The position numbers and the translations under genes were made by a program. Source: Thermodesulfobacteriota bacterium (GTDB taxonomy: Bacteria; Desulfobacterota; Desulfobacteria; Desulfobacterales; RPRI01). Taken from it: DNA of 7,988 bases. Location of the stretch: assembly GCA_030836965.1 (NCBI GenBank), contig JAUPLM010000007.1, positions 1 to 7,988 of the forward strand, written 5' to 3'. Below the pieces are notes generated by a model. That model was not told the DNA's origin. It saw only the letters and a list, made by a program, of their open reading frames with translations, and ran no database searches. Numbering within the stretch: the stretch's first letter is position 1; each line of letters begins with the position of its first letter. Below are positions 5,958-7,988 of the stretch, piece after piece.

Positions 5958-7307
5958 ATGGGCAAATTATTCGGGACAGACGGAATCAGAGGAATTGCGA
6001 ATGAATACCCTATGACGCCTGAAATTGCTATTAAAATCGGGAAAGCGGTTGCCTTAAAATTCAAAGATGCGAATGGGCATTCCAGAATAATTATCGGCAG
6101 AGATACCCGGTTATCCGGAAACATGATTGAATATGCCTTAGTATCAGGTATTTGTGCTATGGGTACTGATGCATTGCTTGCTGATATTATGCCTACCCCC
6201 GGAATAGCATTTCTAACGTCATATTTCAAAGCAAATGCCGGTATCATGGTATCAGCTTCACACAATCCGTTTTATGATAATGGAATTAAAATATTTAATG
6301 GAGATGGTTATAAACTGTCAGATGATCTGGAAAACGAAATTGAATATTTAATGTCCGATAACAGTCAATTATCTAATAATACATCAAGCAACAATATAGG
6401 TAGTGTACGTTTAATTGATGAAGCGTTGTCCCGATATAAAAACTTTCTGAAAAACACTCTATCAAACAAGTTCTCATTAGAAAACATTAAAATAGTGATT
6501 GATTGCTCAAACGGAGCAACTTATAAAATTGCCCCGGAACTGTTTGCTGATCTAGGAGCAGACATTGAAGTTATGAACAATAATCCAACTGGTCGGAATA
6601 TAAATGACAATTGTGGTTCCGAACACACAGAACCGATTGTAAAACAGGTATTGGAAAAGAAGGCTGATATTGGAATCGCATTTGACGGAGACGGAGACAG
6701 GCTCATCGCGGTTGACGAAAACGGGAATATTTTATCTGGGGATAAAATACTTGCGATAAGCGCAATTATAATGAAGAAAAATGGCCTGTTAGCAAATAAT
6801 CATGTCGTCAGCACAGTCATGAGCAATATGGGGCTTGTTTCATTATTAAAAAGTAAAGGAATAAATCATACAATGTCACAGGTTGGTGACCGGTATGTAA
6901 TGCAGGAAATGATAAAAACAGGCGCCGTTCTCGGCGGAGAGGATTCCGGACATATAATTTTTTCAGATTATCAGACAACCGGGGATGGTATATTGACTGC
7001 CTTGAAATTAATTCAATTCATGAAAGAAGAATCACAACCCCTTGCAGTGCTTGCCAAAATCATGCCTGTATATCCTCAGGTATTAATAAATATCCAGGTT
7101 TCACGTAAACCTGAAATTAAGGATATTCCTGAACTTGCCGATGCGATCAAGCACGTTGAAAATATTTTGAGAGAGAAGGGAAGGGTACTTGTAAGATATT
7201 CAGGAACCCAGCCGCTATGCAGGGTAATGGTTGAGGGTGAATCCGGGAGTGAAGCTGAAAAACTCTGCAGATTTCTGGCAGATAAGGTAAGAGAATGTAT
7301 CGGTTAA
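5958..7307 (+). CDS. glmM: Phosphoglucosamine mutase
   Basis: GlmM converts glucosamine-6-phosphate to glucosamine-1-phosphate, feeding UDP-GlcNAc synthesis for peptidoglycan and lipopolysaccharide in the cytoplasm. The 449-residue length is typical. The N-terminus MGKLFGTDGIRG is the classic family start. The phosphoserine loop SASHNPFYDNGIK (99-111) has the catalytic serine at Ser101, equivalent to E. coli Ser102. The Mg2+-binding loop is DGDGDR (243-248), the sugar-binding loop GGEDSGH (326-332), and the C-terminal phosphate-binding loop RYSGTQPLCRVMVEG (413-427). In that last loop the usual SGTEP reads SGTQP; the Arg and Ser/Thr phosphate contacts are kept, so activity is expected. The segment at about 130-150 is Asn/Ser-rich and low in complexity, in an AT-rich stretch of DNA. 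The gene stands alone, divergent from the CNNM pair, without the cdaA/ybbR neighbours seen in many bacteria. Confidence 0.97.
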   Translation: MGKLFGTDGIRGIANEYPMTPEIAIKIGKAVALKFKDANGHSRIIIGRDTRLSGNMIEYALVSGICAMGTDALLADIMPTPGIAFLTSYFKANAGIMVSASHNPFYDNGIKIFNGDGYKLSDDLENEIEYLMSDNSQLSNNTSSNNIGSVRLIDEALSRYKNFLKNTLSNKFSLENIKIVIDCSNGATYKIAPELFADLGADIEVMNNNPTGRNINDNCGSEHTEPIVKQVLEKKADIGIAFDGDGDRLIAVDENGNILSGDKILAISAIIMKKNGLLANNHVVSTVMSNMGLVSLLKSKGINHTMSQVGDRYVMQEMIKTGAVLGGEDSGHIIFSDYQTTGDGILTALKLIQFMKEESQPLAVLAKIMPVYPQVLINIQVSRKPEIKDIPELADAIKHVENILREKGRVLVRYSGTQPLCRVMVEGESGSEAEKLCRFLADKVRECIG

Positions 7308-7322
7308 TGCGATAATAGTTTA

Positions 7323-7355
7323 AGCAGCGAAGAGCGTTTTACATTCTTCGCTGCT
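7323..7355. terminator. Perfect 11-bp hairpin, probable bidirectional terminator
   Basis: AGCAGCGAAGA (7323-7333) and TCTTCGCTGCT (7345-7355) are exact inverted copies around an 11-nt loop. The hairpin lies 15 nt after the glmM stop and 16 nt beyond the end of the leftward Bax-inhibitor gene, so it is placed to end both converging transcripts. The T-rich tract is weak on the plus side (TTTATTTGATTTTATT begins a few bases later) and poorer on the minus side (TTAAACTATTAT). Termination efficiency may therefore be modest. Confidence 0.75.
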
Positions 7356-7371
7356 ATAAGTTTATTTGATT

Positions 7372-7988
7372 TTATTCCCTTCTTCCACCTAATACGCTCA
7401 ATAACATTATGAAAAGATTAATGAAATCAAGGTATAATGAAAGAGCCCCCAATATAGCTCCTTTACGGATAACGCCGGCTTCAAGCCCAGATGGTTGTGT
7501 TGATGCCATATGTTTCAATTTTTGTGTATCGTATGCGGTCAATCCGACAAATACAATAACGCCTATATAGCTGATTATCATATTCATGGCTGAACTTTTT
7601 ATAAACATATTGACTACAGACGCGATTAAAATGCCGATTAAACCCATTACCATAAATCCGCCCATGGATGTTAAATCGCGTTTAGTTGTCATTCCGAATA
7701 TGCTGCATGCTATAAAAGTAGCCGCGCATATGAAGAATGTTGAAGTAATGGATGAATTTGTATAAATTAAAAATATTGATGATAAAGTTGCACCGTTTAG
7801 TGCTGCATAAATTATAAATAAGGATGTTGCTGTTGATGCCTGGATTTTGTTGACGCGGGCACTTATAATATATACGAGTGCTAATTCAGCAATAATAAGG
7901 CCAAAAAATACAAGTTTATTTCCAAATATCAGGTTTTGGATCTCAGCATTGTTTGATACAAAATAAGCGATGAAACCTGTTAAGGCAA
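7372..7988 (-). CDS. Bax inhibitor-1 / YccA family membrane protein (5' end outside window)
   Basis: The frame is open from the right edge to a TAA at 7374-7372, giving 204 residues with no start needed inside. The ATG at 7692 is internal: the codons before it, including YAALNGATLSSIFLIYT, are clearly family sequence. Other hallmarks are GLIIAELALVYIIS near the visible start, TTKRDLTSMGG, LIGILIASVVNMFI, GLTAYDTQKLKHM, the conserved LGALSLYLDFINLFIMLL and the C-terminal LGGRRE. About six or seven membrane helices are visible. Bacterial members are usually about 230 residues, so some 25-30 N-terminal residues are missing. Family members include YbhL and YccA of E. coli (YccA affects FtsH proteolysis) and the pH-gated Ca2+ channel BsYetJ of Bacillus subtilis. 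The role of this protein cannot be fixed further. Confidence 0.93.
   Translation of the reverse strand, partial: ALTGFIAYFVSNNAEIQNLIFGNKLVFFGLIIAELALVYIISARVNKIQASTATSLFIIYAALNGATLSSIFLIYTNSSITSTFFICAATFIACSIFGMTTKRDLTSMGGFMVMGLIGILIASVVNMFIKSSAMNMIISYIGVIVFVGLTAYDTQKLKHMASTQPSGLEAGVIRKGAILGALSLYLDFINLFIMLLSVLGGRRE

Noticed and set aside
7690..7692. ATG as the start of the Bax-inhibitor-like gene
   Set aside because: Conserved family sequence continues upstream of it in frame to the window edge, so this Met is internal.

Overview
This 7,988-base window carries eight protein genes, six complete and one cut by each window edge. It reads as ordinary chromosome of a moderately AT-rich Gram-negative bacterium. 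The mix and style of the proteins (an EF-P with PGKGQA, a GlmM ending in RYSGTQPLCR, tandem CNNM/CorC genes) suggest a deltaproteobacterium, perhaps of the Desulfobacterales. That placement rests on sequence impression alone, without a search. No rRNA, tRNA, CRISPR array, insertion sequence, prophage or integration site was seen.

Layout from left to right. A leftward pair comes first: guaA (GMP synthase, 363-1892) and, overlapping its stop by an ATGA junction, a membrane-anchored coiled-coil protein of unknown function that runs off the left edge (1-366). A 150-bp divergent intergenic region containing a bulged hairpin separates this pair from a rightward pair: a TrpF-like TIM-barrel protein lacking key catalytic residues (2043-2804) and efp (elongation factor P, 2830-3393). 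These face a leftward pair of CNNM/CorC-type membrane proteins (4734-5738, then 3487-4737), joined by a GTGA overlap and using TTG and GTG starts. A 219-bp AT-rich divergent region with a (TA)5 run and a possible leader stem-loop follows. Then comes rightward glmM (phosphoglucosamine mutase, 5958-7307), which ends at a perfect 11-bp hairpin that probably terminates transcription in both directions. The last gene is a leftward Bax-inhibitor-1 family membrane protein cut by the right edge (7372-7988).

The functions are mostly housekeeping: purine nucleotide synthesis (GuaA), translation of polyproline stretches (EF-P), cell-wall precursor supply (GlmM) and probable divalent-cation transport (CNNM pair). 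They do not form a single pathway. The points most worth a second look are the TrpF-like protein that has kept the phosphate-binding framework of phosphoribosylanthranilate isomerase but lost its catalytic Cys and the substrate-binding Arg motif, the unknown coiled-coil protein coupled to guaA, and the CNNM pair whose first member lacks the C-terminal CorC_HlyC domain. No clearly new multi-gene system was found.
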